64,000 bases of DNA, from NCBI GenBank assembly GCA_019638675.1, contig JAHBTE010000001.1, forward strand, positions 1,396,605 to 1,460,604, read 5' to 3'. Position numbers and translations under genes: made by a program. Shown here piece by piece: positions 52,775-62,076 of the stretch (within the stretch, counting starts at the first letter, position 1; each line of letters opens with the position of its first letter). Source of the stretch: Fimbriimonadaceae bacterium (GTDB lineage: Bacteria; Armatimonadota; Fimbriimonadia; Fimbriimonadales; Fimbriimonadaceae). The notes beneath the pieces are model-generated. The model searched no databases. It worked only from the letters and a program-made list of their open reading frames with translations, and was not told where the DNA came from.

Positions 52775-53557
52775 ATGAGCAAGCGATTTTTTAATGAAAA
52801 AGAAGCCGCCGAGCTTGTTCTGAAAGCGGCAAAACTTCAGGAGCAGAGTAACGAAGGTTCTACAAGTTATGCGCCGGGAATCAGCTACGATGAGCTCGCA
52901 CGGATGGCGGCAGAGGCAGGAGTTGATCCGAGTTTTTTGCAGAAAGCTCTGGAAAGTGCGCCGGAGAAGAACGAAACGCCAATCGCGTTTTTAGGGATTC
53001 CCCTCAGCACAGAGTTTGAGCGTATTGTTGATGGTGAGCTACCACCAGAAAACTTTGACGTGATCTCCGATATTTTCCCGGCAAAATATGCTGGTCACGG
53101 GCCGCGAGGGCCGCGTATGCACAATGTGGGGGTTCAAGTTGGCCGCAGTATGCAAATGCAATTGGCTAAAGGCAGCGCGTTCGGAACCTTACGAGTAACG
53201 AGCCGGAACGGCCGAACAAGGATTTCAACGAGGCAAGGAATGTTTTTGCCGTTTATGGCGGGGTTATATCCTGGGTTAATGATTGCTTTTGTCACTCTAA
53301 TGATGCTCGTGGACGGTGATACAAGTGCTCACGCAAATCCAGCTGTGAATGTTCCAATCGCCATTGCTTCGCTCATTGCAGGGTTGGTCGCGCTTGTTTT
53401 GCTGGCTCGATCTGGTCAAAACAAAATGCGGGAGATGACAGATGCAATTGCTGACCGAGTACAAGAAGAAACCGATCTCTTGAGAGATCGGTTAAGTGAA
53501 ACTTCGGCAAGTGTGCCCGCAGAGGATGAAGAACTCCGCGAGCATTTGCGCGAATAG
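52775..53557 (+). CDS. Membrane protein, second copy of a tandem duplicate
   Basis: 260 aa. Same layout as the previous gene: FFNEKEAAELVLKAAKLQEQ, then a beta-rich part with IAFLGIPLSTEFERIVDGEL and ENFDVISDIF, two membrane spans near residues 165-190 and 195-215, and a helical tail. The copies share the FxE/DxELPPENFDV segment almost exactly, so they arose by tandem duplication, and diverged elsewhere. Nine nt separate the two genes. Function unknown. Confidence 0.6.
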   Translation: MSKRFFNEKEAAELVLKAAKLQEQSNEGSTSYAPGISYDELARMAAEAGVDPSFLQKALESAPEKNETPIAFLGIPLSTEFERIVDGELPPENFDVISDIFPAKYAGHGPRGPRMHNVGVQVGRSMQMQLAKGSAFGTLRVTSRNGRTRISTRQGMFLPFMAGLYPGLMIAFVTLMMLVDGDTSAHANPAVNVPIAIASLIAGLVALVLLARSGQNKMREMTDAIADRVQEETDLLRDRLSETSASVPAEDEELREHLRE

Positions 53558-53560
53558 ATT

Positions 53561-54103
53561 TTAGAAACCGCAGCCGGATTGCCGAGCTGTGGGGAATGAG
53601 TTGAGGTCAACCTTTAATGTTGGGCCGCCATGTTTCGGAAGTTCTTTGAACAAGTCCGTCAAGATGGTTTGGTTGTAGCCGCTCCAAGTTTTGCCGATCT
53701 TCCGATCATCTTTGCAAACCAAGGCGAGATCAAGGCTGTGAGTTGCACCGAATTTCTCGATGACTGATCCTCGACCATCGCTGATCAGAGGGAACTTTAG
53801 GCCAAGTTCTTCTGCATAAGCCTTTACTTTGTCGCCCGCCATATTGGTCATGCCAACCATAGCAACCTTGTCACCGAGCAAACTTTTGAGATGGTTGAGG
53901 TCTTTAGCGGCTTTCGGATTGTGGGGGCAACCCGCGGCAAGGAAGACCACCAAGGTGTTCTTCTTGACAACAGATTCTTGGGTGTAAGTTTTTCCATCGC
54001 TGGCTTTCAGGCTGAACGATGGCAAAGGTGAACAAAGGCAAGGGTCTTCCTGTGGAGAGAGCGATGCGGTAGCGAGAATTGCGGATGCAAGAAGGGTTGT
54101 CAT
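53561..54103 (-). CDS. Secreted redoxin-like (AhpC/TlpA fold) protein
   Basis: 180 aa from the ATG at 54103, which overlaps the previous stop (ATGA); residues before it in the longer frame are not needed. A signal peptide (MTTLLASAILATASLS) precedes the thioredoxin-fold domain (LPSFSLKASDGKTY, TLVVFLAAGCPHNPKAAKDL). The usual CxxC is CPHN, so the site has one cysteine, as in one-Cys peroxiredoxins. Last gene of the murJ-linked redox operon. Substrate unknown. Confidence 0.75.
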   Translation of the reverse strand: MTTLLASAILATASLSPQEDPCLCSPLPSFSLKASDGKTYTQESVVKKNTLVVFLAAGCPHNPKAAKDLNHLKSLLGDKVAMVGMTNMAGDKVKAYAEELGLKFPLISDGRGSVIEKFGATHSLDLALVCKDDRKIGKTWSGYNQTILTDLFKELPKHGGPTLKVDLNSFPTARQSGCGF

Positions 54104-54870
54104 AGTGTTTTTTCTGAACTGTTGGTGGTTTCGGTCGGTACTTCCGGGAACAAACAACCGGAAGTGAGTTTGGTCGGAGCAGCGGGAGATTCGAATCCTT
54201 GGTCTTTGACTCCAGCAAGTTTGGCAAGGCGCGAAGATGCATCTTGAAGCATTTCTAGCGAATAGCCAGCGTATGCTTTATTGATGGTTCCATCCGGCGC
54301 GACGATTGTCGTGTAAACCCCACGCTCGGCCTGATAGGCGCGAATCACCTTCTGCTCTGGGTCTTGGAGAACCATAAAGTGAGGAGTTGTTGTTTTGATC
54401 CAGGTTTGGGCAACTTCGCCCGTGGCGTTAATAATGCCGATCACGTTGGCGCTGTCTTTGTACATCACCGCAAGTGAATCAACAAAGTGTTTGGCACCCA
54501 AGCAGCAGGGACATTCCTTTTCAACAAAGAAGATCAATAGCGGCTTGCCTTCGGTGAGCGATTTGAGCGAATGCGGTTTGCCATCTGTATCGATCAGCGT
54601 GAAGTCGGGAGCATTTTTCGCTCCAAGCTTCTCGGCCGTGTCAAGCATTTCATCAGTAACCGGATGATCTTGTTGTTGCTTGAGGAATAGGTTTCCTGAT
54701 GCCTTATGATCGGTTATTCCTAGATTTGGGTCAAGGGCGTTCTTTGGCTTTTCGGGCCAAAGAAAACTGCCAATTGTAATGAGCGAGCAGACTGCGAGAA
54801 CACCGTAAAGGATCATTGTCGGTCGGTCAGGCGGCCTTTTTTGTTTAGGACGAGGGTCTTTAATTTTCAT
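54100..54870 (-). CDS. Membrane-anchored peroxiredoxin-like protein
   Basis: 256 aa from the ATG at 54870 (a TTG at 54906 is possible). N-terminal charged stretch, one membrane span (MILYGVLAVCSLITIGSFLW) and a thioredoxin-fold domain outside: NAPDFTLIDTDGKPHSLKSL, then FFVEKECPCCLGAKHF, a CPCC site differing from both CxxC and one-Cys peroxiredoxin patterns. Tail ends with TTNSSEKTL. It lies between the 139-aa and 180-aa redox-type genes. Role in periplasmic thiol or peroxide chemistry is inferred. Confidence 0.7.
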   Translation of the reverse strand: MKIKDPRPKQKRPPDRPTMILYGVLAVCSLITIGSFLWPEKPKNALDPNLGITDHKASGNLFLKQQQDHPVTDEMLDTAEKLGAKNAPDFTLIDTDGKPHSLKSLTEGKPLLIFFVEKECPCCLGAKHFVDSLAVMYKDSANVIGIINATGEVAQTWIKTTTPHFMVLQDPEQKVIRAYQAERGVYTTIVAPDGTINKAYAGYSLEMLQDASSRLAKLAGVKDQGFESPAAPTKLTSGCLFPEVPTETTNSSEKTL

Positions 54871-54930
54871 CTGTGATTGCGGGTAGGTCGGGCGAATTAG
54901 GATCAATTCGCAGCGGCATATCTGTGCAGA

Positions 54931-55350
54931 TCAGATGAAATTTGGTGGGGGAGTCGCCGGTTGAGACACAGGTTCGAGTAAAAGTTGCTTTTGGTGAGTT
55001 GGAATTACTACGTTAGGAAATAGGGGTATCCAAAATTCGGAACCCAGATAGGTCGGTAAATTAAGCGTTGGTAAAGTGGCAAAAGCGGCTTGTTCTTGAC
55101 TGGATTGCTTTTTGATACGAGATGTTTCGGCGCATTGGCACTGCTTGAAATCTTTTTCACCCAACTGAGGAGCACGGAGTTCACGAGTCGAATAATCCTG
55201 AATCTGCTGAATCGTAGCAGTGGGACAATGAACTCCTTTGGGTGTTGTCATAAAAACTGTGTAATTAAGAGTAACGGACAACAAGAAAATTGTTGCGAGA
55301 GCATTTCTCGCGAATTTGACGATTATTCGGAAGGTGCCTTTAGGAAGCAC
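54931..55350 (-). CDS. Small membrane-anchored protein of unknown function
   Basis: 139 aa with a signal/anchor near residues 15-33 (RNALATIFLLSVTLNYTVF) and four cysteines or near-cysteines in the outer part (GVHCPTATIQQI, FKQCQCAETS). Pro-rich C-terminus. No family recognised. It lies between murJ and the peroxiredoxin-like gene on the same strand, so it is in the same transcription unit; the cysteines are consistent with a redox or metal role. Confidence 0.5.
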   Translation of the reverse strand: MLPKGTFRIIVKFARNALATIFLLSVTLNYTVFMTTPKGVHCPTATIQQIQDYSTRELRAPQLGEKDFKQCQCAETSRIKKQSSQEQAAFATLPTLNLPTYLGSEFWIPLFPNVVIPTHQKQLLLEPVSQPATPPPNFI

Positions 55351-55369
55351 GGTTCCAGATTAACCGAAA

Positions 55370-57016
55370 TCAGGTTTGGTCGTTGGGGCTAGAAGGTTTA
55401 TCTTCTTCTGGCTTCGCTACGTTGATGCGTTTTGCAACTCTTTGGAAATAGGCGACTTCGGGCATTTTGAGAGCCTTCGTAATAAAGTAGTAAACCCATA
55501 GGCTGATGATGCCAAAGAAGAACAGCACCGCTACATTCGCCCACTTATTATTTCCAAGGCCGATGTAACTGACAACTTGGAAGATTCCCCAGAAAACTAT
55601 TGTCGAACCGATTGAGGCGATCGTAGATTTTCCAGCTGTTCCAAGAAGTGGTGCGAAGCTGAGTTCAGGAATTTCTTTTGTGATCGTAGTTGTGAGAAGG
55701 CAAACCAGAATAATCGCGGATACTGAGCCAGCTGCAGCGAGGGCAAAAGGTGGAAGTTTCGCAAATACCGCAGAAATTGCCAAGATAAGAAAAACGCCTG
55801 TGGTGACCGTCCCCAGAATGATTGGCCTTTTTGTGTTTTGGATGGCGAAGTAAGCGCGCATCAACACTGGCTGCAAACACCAAAATGGAACGCCGATGGC
55901 GAAAGCGGCAAGCAGAGGTGCAGTGCGGGCCGTGTCCTCAGCGGTGAATTGGTTGTGCTGGAAGATGGTTTGAATGATCTGATGGCTGCTCGTGAGCAAA
56001 ATCAGAGCAATCGGAATTGTGAGATAAACAATCGTTTTGAGAGTCTTCACCAACTGCTCGCGGTACAAATCCATTCGGCCTTGGGCGAAGAATTGAGCAA
56101 GGGCAGGGAAGGCCGCAATCGCCATGCTTTGTCCAAATATTCCTAGCGGAGCTTGCATTAATTGGTTCGCATTTTTGAAGGCGCTGGCAAGACCATCGCC
56201 GCCAAAATAAGAGCTAATACTAACTAAAAACAATGCAAAAACGCCAGGCAATGAGAGGCCAAAAACAACCGGAGCCATCAGTTTGAAAACCTTCTTGACT
56301 CCTGGGTGCTTGAAATCAAGAACGAAGCGGTACCGAGCATTCAATTGCCGCATTGCAAAAATCGGAACGACAATGTTTCCAAGGAAAGCTCCGATGGTGG
56401 CCCCCCAGCTCAGCCCTGAAATGGGCAGAGTGAGGAAGTTGCTGAGTACGAGCGCGCCGATGATGATTCCGATGTTATAGATGTTCGGTCCAAGTCCGGG
56501 CACGGTGAAAATCTGCTTGCTGTAGAGGGTTCCGAAGAGGATTCCCCCAATGAAGAAAGCGAATTGTGCTGGCAAAACAATTCTCGCCATGTAGGCGATC
56601 ATCGGCAAGATAGCTTCGGCTTTATCTGGGGCTAGACCAGGAGCAACCACCCCTGCCAAAACAGGAGCGAAGATCATGGCGAGCACAATGAACACCGTGA
56701 CGATAATCGCCATGATGTTGGTCACTGATGAAAATATGTGCCATGCGTCGTCTTCTCGATCTGTGTGGAGATATTCGGAGAACACGGGGATGAATGCGCT
56801 CGACAAGGCACCCCCAGCTATTAGATAAAAGAGTAAGTCGGGAATTTGAAACGCGTAGTTATAAGCGTCGGTGAAATCGCTTTGGCCGAATCGGTTAGCA
56901 ATGATGATTTCTCGGACAATCCCGAGAATACGAGAGAGAAAAATACTTGCGGCCATGATTCCACCGGCCTTGGCGATATTAGGGGTTAAAGATTGAGGGG
57001 CGGAGGGTTTAGCCAC
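55370..57016 (-). CDS. murJ: Lipid II flippase MurJ
   Basis: Transports lipid II across the inner membrane for peptidoglycan synthesis. About 14 membrane spans; MAASIFLSRILGIVREIIIA, FTDAYNYAFQIPDLLFYLIAG and GGALSSAFIPVFSEYL are the MVF-family N-terminal blocks. 548 aa from a GTG start at 57016. A CATAAT hexamer is about 12 nt upstream. Could in principle be another MOP-family glycan flippase, but the N-terminal blocks fit MurJ. First gene of the minus-strand unit with three small secreted/anchored redox-like proteins. Confidence 0.92.
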   Translation of the reverse strand: MAKPSAPQSLTPNIAKAGGIMAASIFLSRILGIVREIIIANRFGQSDFTDAYNYAFQIPDLLFYLIAGGALSSAFIPVFSEYLHTDREDDAWHIFSSVTNIMAIIVTVFIVLAMIFAPVLAGVVAPGLAPDKAEAILPMIAYMARIVLPAQFAFFIGGILFGTLYSKQIFTVPGLGPNIYNIGIIIGALVLSNFLTLPISGLSWGATIGAFLGNIVVPIFAMRQLNARYRFVLDFKHPGVKKVFKLMAPVVFGLSLPGVFALFLVSISSYFGGDGLASAFKNANQLMQAPLGIFGQSMAIAAFPALAQFFAQGRMDLYREQLVKTLKTIVYLTIPIALILLTSSHQIIQTIFQHNQFTAEDTARTAPLLAAFAIGVPFWCLQPVLMRAYFAIQNTKRPIILGTVTTGVFLILAISAVFAKLPPFALAAAGSVSAIILVCLLTTTITKEIPELSFAPLLGTAGKSTIASIGSTIVFWGIFQVVSYIGLGNNKWANVAVLFFFGIISLWVYYFITKALKMPEVAYFQRVAKRINVAKPEEDKPSSPNDQT

Positions 57017-57053
57017 GAGTTCTGATTGATTATGGCGGGGTGGTAAACAAAAA

Positions 57054-57077
57054 GCCGGGAAGTCTGGACTTCCCGGC
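57054..57077 (-). terminator. Rho-independent terminator of trxA
   Basis: Arms GCCGGGAAGT (57054-57063) and ACTTCCCGGC (57068-57077) pair perfectly around a 4-nt loop; on the minus strand a T-run (TTTTTG) follows. It lies between trxA (stop 57098) and murJ (start 57016). Confidence 0.92.
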
Positions 57078-57097
57078 AGTATTTTTGATTAGCAGAA

Positions 57098-57421
57098 TTA
57101 AACGTGCTTGCTAATCAGGGCCTTAATGTCTTCTTTTGAGCCTGCACCAACCATTCGATCAACTTCCTTCCCACCTTTGAAAACGAGCAATGCGGGAATG
57201 CTCATGATGTCGTGCTGCATAGCAAGGTCCTGATTGGCATCAACGTCCACTTTAAATACTTTTGCTTGACCATCCATTTCGGAAGCAATTTCTTCCACAA
57301 ACGGGGTGATGGCAATGCAGGGTCGGCACCAGGTCGCCCAAAAGTCAACGAGGACTGGTTGATCTGATTTAAGTACTTCTGATTCAAATTGGCTGGCTTC
57401 GAGTGCGAGGTTTGCTCCCAT
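57098..57421 (-). CDS. trxA: Thioredoxin
   Basis: 107-aa cytoplasmic disulfide reductase. The active site is FWATWCRPCIAI (CRPC near residue 32-35) instead of the usual CGPC; the cis-proline (SIPALLVFKGG) and DVDANQDLA are normal. AAAGGA lies just upstream of the ATG and TATACA further up, so it has its own promoter and terminator. CRPC occurs in a minority of thioredoxins and should change the redox potential slightly. Confidence 0.95.
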   Translation of the reverse strand: MGANLALEASQFESEVLKSDQPVLVDFWATWCRPCIAITPFVEEIASEMDGQAKVFKVDVDANQDLAMQHDIMSIPALLVFKGGKEVDRMVGAGSKEDIKALISKHV

Positions 57422-57598
57422 AATTGTTCCTTTCTACGTCTGTTTGCTGACCGTGATGTATACCCTGAAAGGGAGTGGAGTCGAATTTGGTTCCCCGGTC
57501 CCTGCCAACACTTGAATTTGGGGAGAACTTTGTAACCATTTAGACCGTCGTCTGCGTCCCAATTAGCGTACTGACCCTCAGGTGAAGGAATTAGGCCA
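57422..57598. promoter_or_regulatory. Divergent intergenic region between trxA and the glycine-rich gene
   Basis: 177 nt without a gene. It contains the trxA promoter (TATACA on the minus strand near 57460) and the AAGGA-like site before the GTG at 57599. No riboswitch-like structure was recognised. Confidence 0.3.
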
Positions 57599-58384
57599 GT
57601 GAAAAAAGCAATTTTAGGAACAACAGTCGCAATGATGGCACTCGGGATGACCGGGCTTGTCATCGGTCAAAGCGCTCCTCAGCCCCGCAAGGGAACGGCA
57701 GAAAGCCGGCTGATTAGCGTGTCACTTTATGATACAGGTGCCAAGGTTATCAGCATTTATGGTTCACCAGATGAAATCCAAGCTCTTAACGTAGGTGCAG
57801 CTGGCGCAACTGGCGGCGGTGGCGGCGGAGAACGCGGTGGCCCTCCAGGTGGCGGCGGCGGTGGTGGTGCTGCTACCCCTAATACTGGCGTTAACTTGAT
57901 CGGCGATCCATTTGGTAACAGTGGCATCTGGCAACAACGAGGCCCGAGCTCCGGAGAATCTGCTGGTGGAGGAGATGCCCCAACAAGTGGTCGTGGCGGA
58001 GATGGCGGCGGTGGTCGCGGTGGTGACGGCGGTGGTGCTGCTGGCGGCGGTGGAAATGGCCAAAAAGTTATTTACACCCGATGGGTTTACAAGCGCAATA
58101 ACTCACGATATGCATTCGTTTTTGACAAGTTCAACCGATGTGTGCAAATCGAAGCCGTTGGCCTCAGCAACAGTAAAGTCAAAACTCGACGCGGAATCAC
58201 TTTTGGTTCATCGTTCGGTAGCGTGATCAAAGCTTACAACGCGCCAGATGGATACGAAATCAACGGCGACAACATTGTTGCTCGATTCTTGGTTCGAGAC
58301 CGCGTAGCATTCCGACTCAGTCGCATTAAGGCGGATAAGCCTCATGTCGTTACTGGAATTGTTGTTGCTGCAGGTAAGACCTAA
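57599..58384 (+). CDS. Secreted protein with a glycine-rich linker
   Basis: 261 aa from a GTG start. Signal peptide (GTTVAMMALGMTGLVIGQ), a short N-terminal domain (RLISVSLYDTGAKVISIYGS), a long low-complexity Gly/Ala-rich linker with repeats of GGG, GGD and GRG (about residues 72-160), then a C-terminal domain (KVIYTRWVYKRNNSRYAFVF, KTRRGITFGSSFGSVIKAYN) that resembles small beta-rich repeats seen in secreted proteins of this group. No family recognised. The Gly linker produces several misleading reading frames on the other strand. Confidence 0.65.
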   Translation: MKKAILGTTVAMMALGMTGLVIGQSAPQPRKGTAESRLISVSLYDTGAKVISIYGSPDEIQALNVGAAGATGGGGGGERGGPPGGGGGGGAATPNTGVNLIGDPFGNSGIWQQRGPSSGESAGGGDAPTSGRGGDGGGGRGGDGGGAAGGGGNGQKVIYTRWVYKRNNSRYAFVFDKFNRCVQIEAVGLSNSKVKTRRGITFGSSFGSVIKAYNAPDGYEINGDNIVARFLVRDRVAFRLSRIKADKPHVVTGIVVAAGKT

Positions 58385-58415
58385 ACACAACTAAATAACT
58401 GGTCAGAATCACACT

Positions 58416-60167
58416 GTGGCCGGCGAGCTTGAACGCGTAAAAGAAGAGATTCGGAGGCGTTCCGATTTAGTAGAGCTCGTCGGTCATCGTGTTTCTCTTA
58501 AGAAGGCGGGCAAGACTTGGAAAGGTCTGTGCCCGTTTCATGATGATAAAAACCCGAGTTTTATAGTATCGCCCGAATATGGGCACTACCGTTGCTGGAG
58601 CTGTGGAGCAAAGGGAGATGTTTTCAATTGGGTAATGGAAACCCAGCGCGTCGATTTTATTGAGGCTCTTCGAATTCTCGCCCGGGAAACGGGAGTCGAA
58701 CTTCCACAATTCAACCAAGGCGAAAAAAGCGATTCTGAGGAAATGGAACTCGCGATGGCGGAGGCCCAAAGCTTTTTTAGGGAGCAACTTCGATCCGAGA
58801 AGTCGGCACTCACTTACATAGAAGAACGGGGTCTGGATCAATTTGTGATCGATCACTGGGAGATCGGTTACGCTCCGCATCAGGGCGAAGCCCTCGCAGT
58901 TCGACTCAAGAAGAAAGGATTCTCGTTGGCGACTTGCCAAAAACTCTTCTTGGTTGAAGAAGATCAGCGTGGCGGATACTACGACCGATTTCGAAGCCGA
59001 CTGATGTTTCCGATTCGAGACGAGCGGGGCAGATTGGTCGCATTCGGCGGTCGGATTATTGGGCCGGGGAATCCCAAGTACATTAATAGCAGTGATACGC
59101 CCCTTTATAGCAAAAGCCGCGTGCTTTATGGGATGGATAAGGCCAAGGAATCTATTTCTAAAGAAGATCAGGCTGTTTTGGTAGAAGGGTATATGGATGT
59201 CATCGCTTGTCATCGGGCGGGTGTTACCCAAGCGGTGGCGAGTCTGGGAACTGCACTCGCCGACGACCACGTGCGCTTACTCAAACGTTGGTGCTCGAAA
59301 GTCGTGGTGCTTTACGATAGCGACGATGCCGGGAAAAAAGCGGCTGACCGAGCCGCAATCATGATCACCGAAGCCGGGCTTGGCGCAAAAATTTCATTGC
59401 TTGCACAGGGCGAAGACCCCGATACACTGCTGAAATCTAAAGGAGCTGGGTCGGTTAAGGTTGCCGTTGATCAAGGAATATCGCCCATGGATTTTCGAAT
59501 GGCACTGCTGAACGAAAAGCTTTCGGCAGATGATGATGCCTACTGGACGGAAGTTGTCCAGGTTTTGGCAACGGCCGAAACTCCCCTCGAATTACAAAAG
59601 TATCTAATCCCTATATCCGCTCAGTACCCTGGAATAAGTGACCGTCAAGCGGCGGCAAAGGCTCTTGAACGGATGGTTCAAGCCGAGCGAAAACGAATCA
59701 AGTCTGGCGCAAACCGGAGGATAGAACGCGAAGTGGATGAGCCTTTGGTTAAATCTGAGCCGTTTAACAAAAAACTGTTCGGTCCAGAAAAAGTGCTTTT
59801 CATGAGCATTTTTGAACCAGGTTTAAGGCAAAAAGCGTGGCAGTTTGCCAAGTTTCCTCCGCTGATGAAATCGGAGCTAGCGACTGAAGTTGCTAAAGCA
59901 CTTGAATCGCTGGGTGATGCTCCAGAGGGTGAAGGCTGGCTTCACGAACTCTCAGACGGCATACCAAAAGAGCTACTCCTTGAGTTAGCGGTAGGAGAGC
60001 GAGAGCCGATAGAAGTTGACGCGCTTGAAGACGCGGTAGAACGACTAGGCAAAGAGAAAGAGCGAAGAGACATGCGCCAACTTTCTCAAGAAAAAAGCAT
60101 CTCCGAGCAAGATGATTCGGCCCTCCGAGAACTGAACGCTCGGCTAAAGAAGTTAAAGGGTGGATAA
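58416..60167 (+). CDS. dnaG: DNA primase
   Basis: Makes RNA primers for replication. Zinc-binding domain CPFHDDKNPSF (near residue 39) with CWSCGAKGD; TOPRIM core with EGYMDVIACHRAG (near 258) and LYDSDDAGKKAADRA (near 302); C-terminal helicase-binding region is short and divergent. 583 aa is within the usual range. GTG start at 58416 following a 31-nt gap from the glycine-rich gene. Directly upstream of rpoD, the conserved dnaG-rpoD pair. Confidence 0.96.
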   Translation: MAGELERVKEEIRRRSDLVELVGHRVSLKKAGKTWKGLCPFHDDKNPSFIVSPEYGHYRCWSCGAKGDVFNWVMETQRVDFIEALRILARETGVELPQFNQGEKSDSEEMELAMAEAQSFFREQLRSEKSALTYIEERGLDQFVIDHWEIGYAPHQGEALAVRLKKKGFSLATCQKLFLVEEDQRGGYYDRFRSRLMFPIRDERGRLVAFGGRIIGPGNPKYINSSDTPLYSKSRVLYGMDKAKESISKEDQAVLVEGYMDVIACHRAGVTQAVASLGTALADDHVRLLKRWCSKVVVLYDSDDAGKKAADRAAIMITEAGLGAKISLLAQGEDPDTLLKSKGAGSVKVAVDQGISPMDFRMALLNEKLSADDDAYWTEVVQVLATAETPLELQKYLIPISAQYPGISDRQAAAKALERMVQAERKRIKSGANRRIEREVDEPLVKSEPFNKKLFGPEKVLFMSIFEPGLRQKAWQFAKFPPLMKSELATEVAKALESLGDAPEGEGWLHELSDGIPKELLLELAVGEREPIEVDALEDAVERLGKEKERRDMRQLSQEKSISEQDDSALRELNARLKKLKGG

Positions 60168-60184
60168 TAATCTACAGAAACTCT

Positions 60185-60212
60185 TTGTAAAAAGCAAGGT
60201 TTGGTGTATAAA
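60185..60212 (+). promoter_or_regulatory. Sigma-70-type promoter in front of rpoD
   Basis: TTGTAA (60185-60190), 16-nt spacer, TATAAA (60207-60212). Placed 22 nt upstream of the GTG start; allows rpoD transcription independent of dnaG. Confidence 0.55.
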
Positions 60213-60234
60213 CTTATTGCGAGTTTAGTCGCAG

Positions 60235-61149
60235 GTGCTGAAATTGGCGTTGGTTCACTCAAAAGAAAGTGAACTGTCGTTCAAGGAGGGGAAGTCGCAA
60301 GAGCCAGGGGAGGCGAATGCGGGACAGTTAAAACACTCGGTTGTTGATGACAGCCTGAGATTATGGTTGACTACGGTCGGTCGTACCCCACTCCTCACGC
60401 CGGAACAAGAATCACAGATTGCTGAATCTGCTCGCGAAGGCTGTGAAGAGAGCCGTCAGCGACTTGTTGAAGCTAACTATAGACTCGTTGTCAACCTCGC
60501 AAAGCGTTATGCGGGGCGTGGAATGTCTCTTCCGGATCTCATCCAAGAAGGCAATATCGGCCTAATCAAGGCAGTTGAGAAATTTGATTTCCGCAAGGGT
60601 TATCGTTTCAGCACATACGCCACATGGTGGATCCGTCAGGCGATTAGCCGGGCAATTTGCGACCAGGCACGCATGATTCGTGTGCCTGTCCACGTTGCGG
60701 AAAATGCAACCCGGGTTTACAAAGCAGCGAATCAACTGCAAGCCGAGCTAGGCCGCGAACCGACTCTTGAAGAAATCGCGGCTAGAGTGCAAATTGAGGC
60801 GGATAAAGTAGAACAGATTTTGCAGACTGTGCCGGATGCGCTCTCCCTTGAATCTCCGATTGGCGACAACGATGATTCAACCTTGCAGGACGTGATTTCA
60901 GACGCAGGCGGGGCACAACTTGAGGTTGAAAGAGCGCATATTCGCGAATCGGTTTTGGAAGCAATGAAGATTCTGGATGAGCGGGAGCGCGAAGTTCTGT
61001 TCTTGCGGTTTGGATTTGCTGATGGCCTTCAGCGAACGCTTGAAGACGTGGCACTTCACATGCACATCACCCGCGAACGAGTGCGGCAGATTGAACAACG
61101 TGGCCTCAAAAAGTTGAAGCGCGTTGATTCTGGAATGTATATCGCCTAA
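60235..61149 (+). CDS. rpoD: Primary sigma factor (RpoD/SigA)
   Basis: Housekeeping sigma-70 factor. Region 2: [56 protein letters not shown]; region 3: [17 protein letters not shown]; region 4: [12 protein letters not shown] and [18 protein letters not shown]. The protein is short (304 aa from the GTG at 60235; region 1.1 is missing or very reduced), which is common in SigA-like and group-2 factors, so a group-2 paralogue cannot be excluded. Paired with dnaG. Start is not marked by a strong ribosome site. Confidence 0.93.
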   Translation: MLKLALVHSKESELSFKEGKSQEPGEANAGQLKHSVVDDSLRLWLTTVGRTPLLTPEQESQIAESAREGCEESRQRLVEANYRLVVNLAKRYAGRGMSLPDLIQEGNIGLIKAVEKFDFRKGYRFSTYATWWIRQAISRAICDQARMIRVPVHVAENATRVYKAANQLQAELGREPTLEEIAARVQIEADKVEQILQTVPDALSLESPIGDNDDSTLQDVISDAGGAQLEVERAHIRESVLEAMKILDEREREVLFLRFGFADGLQRTLEDVALHMHITRERVRQIEQRGLKKLKRVDSGMYIA

Positions 61150-61150
61150 G

Positions 61151-61939
61151 TTAGAAAACACTTCCAAACGGGAAGTTTGAACCTTTAGGGCCAAGATAGA
61201 ATGGATCACAATAGTCTGGTCCTTGATGGCGCGATTCGTCAAACGGTTCGCCTGTTAGGTAACGTGCCTCACACCCGGCTTCGCGGCAGACGATGATTCC
61301 GGCGGCGCAATCGTAAAGTTTGATCGTTCCAGTAATCAGCGCCCGGTATCGTTGGGTTGCAACGAAGCTCGATTCCACAACAAATGCGCCGATGTGACGC
61401 ATTTTGCCTGGAGTTTGCTTGCGGTACTTCACCTGGCTGTCGGCGTGGGCAACGAGTTCAGTGGAATCGATAATGCCAGGGGCGACAATGGGGATGGGTT
61501 CCGCATTCTTATATGCCCCAAATCCATCTACGGCTGTGTAGGTCTCGCCGACTTCTGGCAGGTGGATAACTCCGGAAACGATTCGCCCTCCATAAAGGTA
61601 AGCGGCCGTGATCCCCCACAGAGGTTGGCCATAAGCGAAGTTTGATGTCCCGTCAATTGGGTCGATGACCCAGTATCCGGCTTCCGTCGCGGGGGAATGA
61701 CCGTATTCTTCCCCGTACACTCCGGCTCCGGGAGTGAGTTTATCGAGTTGCTCGCGTAGAAATACTTCGATGTCTCTATCTACATTAGTGACCAGGGTTC
61801 GGTCTTTTTTCTGGTCGATTTTGAGGTGCTTACGTTGTTCTTGGGCGATAATGGCAGCCTGCTTGAGAAGCTGTTCGGTTGCCTGGTTTAGTTTTTGCCA
61901 ATCACCCACGGTTTGATTATGCCTTTTTGGGCCTGGCAA
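61151..61939 (-). CDS. suhB: Inositol monophosphatase-family phosphatase (SuhB-like)
   Basis: Lithium-sensitive Mg-dependent phosphatase. Metal-site motifs GEEYG, WVIDPIDGTSNFAYG and the C-terminal VCREAGCEARY (the usual GG-D block is not typical) are present; 262 aa is standard. Substrate may be myo-inositol-1-phosphate, or 3'-phosphoadenosine or fructose-bisphosphate. Start at a TTG (61939); a GTG at 61909 with CATAAT 6 nt upstream is an alternative. Convergent with rpoD with a 1-nt gap between the stops. Confidence 0.87.
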   Translation of the reverse strand: MPGPKRHNQTVGDWQKLNQATEQLLKQAAIIAQEQRKHLKIDQKKDRTLVTNVDRDIEVFLREQLDKLTPGAGVYGEEYGHSPATEAGYWVIDPIDGTSNFAYGQPLWGITAAYLYGGRIVSGVIHLPEVGETYTAVDGFGAYKNAEPIPIVAPGIIDSTELVAHADSQVKYRKQTPGKMRHIGAFVVESSFVATQRYRALITGTIKLYDCAAGIIVCREAGCEARYLTGEPFDESRHQGPDYCDPFYLGPKGSNFPFGSVF

Positions 61940-61990
61940 GTGGGTCTGGTTGCGATAGTAGGTGAGTTAGGGTATATTTTTATCCCACGA

Positions 61991-62065
<75 letters not shown>

Positions 62066-62076
62066 AAGATTTATCA

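Noticed and set aside
57810-58060. Repeat-like GGC/GGT-rich block, first suspected to be a tandem repeat or CRISPR-like array
   Set aside because: It is the glycine-rich linker of one secreted protein; there is no repeat-spacer structure.
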